Assembly: GCA_904501875.1 (NCBI GenBank)
Contig: CAJGCQ010000081.1
Location: 1 to 5,183, forward strand
Origin: Clostridiaceae bacterium
GTDB taxonomy: Bacteria; Bacillota; Clostridia; Oscillospirales; Acutalibacteraceae
Length of the DNA stretch: 5,183 bases
Direction: 5' to 3'
Shown here: positions 4,672 to 5,183 of the stretch, one piece after another
Layout of the letters: the number at the start of each line of letters is the position of its first letter
How positions within the stretch are numbered: position 1 is the first letter of the stretch
Translations under genes and position numbers: made by a program
Notes under the pieces: generated by a model
Told to the model about the DNA's origin: nothing
Seen by the model: only the letters and a program-made list of their open reading frames with translations
The model's database searches: none

Positions 4672-5183
4672 ATGTGGCAATATGAAAAAAAGCTCCAGTA
4701 TCCGGTAAAAATAAAAAATCCTAATCCAAAATACGCACAAATTATAATCACACAATACGGCGGCCCCGATGGCGAGCTTGGCGCCTCGATGCGTTATCTT
4801 ACCCAGCGTTACAGCCAGCCCTACAACGAAGTCAAAGGGATTCTTACGGATATAGGCACCGAGGAGCTCGCTCATATGGAAATGATATGCGCAATGGTGC
4901 ATCAGCTGACCCGAGACCTGACGCCAGAGCAGATAAAGGAAAGCGGCTTTGCCCCCTATTTTGTAGACCATACACTAGGTGTATACCCCGTAGCGGCGGC
5001 AGGTATTCCCTGGAGAGCTGAGTATATCGCCTCCAAGGGTGACGTTTTGGCAGACTTACACGAGGACTTGGCAGCAGAGCAAAAGGCAAGGGTTACCTAC
5101 GATAACCTTATCCGACTTATTGACGATCCTGACATCCTCGATCCGTTAAAATTCCTGCGTCAGCGTGAAATCACCCACTATCA
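4672..5183 (+). CDS. cotJC: Spore coat manganese catalase CotJC (3' end outside window)
   Basis: The frame stays open from ATG 4672 to the edge, giving 170 residues; the family is about 190-200, so some 20-30 residues are missing. It belongs to the di-manganese catalase family, a four-helix bundle that breaks hydrogen peroxide to water and oxygen. All five expected metal ligands can be assigned: E35 in DGELGAS, E65 and H68 in TEELAHME, E136 in LAAEQKAR, and H169 in REITHY, one residue before the cut. It is therefore likely to be active. CotJC sits on the spore coat, assembled with CotJA and CotJB, and would protect spores of this presumed anaerobe from peroxide. GGAGGG at 4659-4664, 7 nt upstream, lies within the end of cotJB. 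The three genes are almost certainly co-transcribed in the mother cell during sporulation. Confidence 0.93.
   Translation, partial: MWQYEKKLQYPVKIKNPNPKYAQIIITQYGGPDGELGASMRYLTQRYSQPYNEVKGILTDIGTEELAHMEMICAMVHQLTRDLTPEQIKESGFAPYFVDHTLGVYPVAAAGIPWRAEYIASKGDVLADLHEDLAAEQKARVTYDNLIRLIDDPDILDPLKFLRQREITHY

Noticed and set aside
4543..4971. 142-residue minus-strand open frame with hydrophobic stretches across cotJB and cotJC.
   Set aside because: It lies antisense to two clearly recognised genes that keep family motifs and metal ligands. The hydrophobicity is a by-product of the reverse-complemented codons.

Overview
The window looks like a piece of a Clostridia (Bacillota) chromosome, probably an anaerobic, spore-forming, Oscillospiraceae-like gut bacterium. 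The basis is a clostridial-type sodium-pumping decarboxylase operon, a cotJABC spore-coat operon, strong AGGAGG-type ribosome binding sites and moderate GC content with very AT-rich intergenic DNA. The genus cannot be fixed from sequence reading alone.

Layout. 1-330 (+) is the C-terminal part of an M14-family zinc carboxypeptidase that runs in from the left. A perfect 10-bp hairpin at 343-368 separates it from the convergent operon and can serve both strands as a terminator. 380-3844 (-) is one four-gene operon, read from right to left: oadG-like membrane subunit, stand-alone biotin carrier, oadB-type carboxyltransferase/Na+ pump, and oadA-type carboxyltransferase. Together they encode a membrane-bound, biotin-dependent oxaloacetate decarboxylase that couples oxaloacetate decarboxylation to pyruvate with Na+ export. 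A sigma-A-like promoter for it lies at 3937-3965. 3845-4160 is an AT-rich divergent intergenic region holding that promoter, a 12-bp dyad and a leader hairpin. 4161 to the right edge (+) is cotJA-cotJB-cotJC, the last gene cut off by the window end just after its final metal ligand.

The least ordinary structure is in the 170-nt gap between oadB and oadA. A 154-bp nested palindrome with 25-nt near-perfect inverted arms, bounded on both sides by TA, fills it. Deleting the element and one TA restores an oadB TAA stop overlapping the oadA Shine-Dalgarno, with 14 nt to the oadA ATG, which matches the other tight junctions of the operon. This reads as a MITE-like insertion exactly in the oadB stop codon that kept the stop (TAA became TAG) and placed a long RNA hairpin inside the operon.

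The genes themselves belong to known families. No new enzymatic or defence system is visible in the window.
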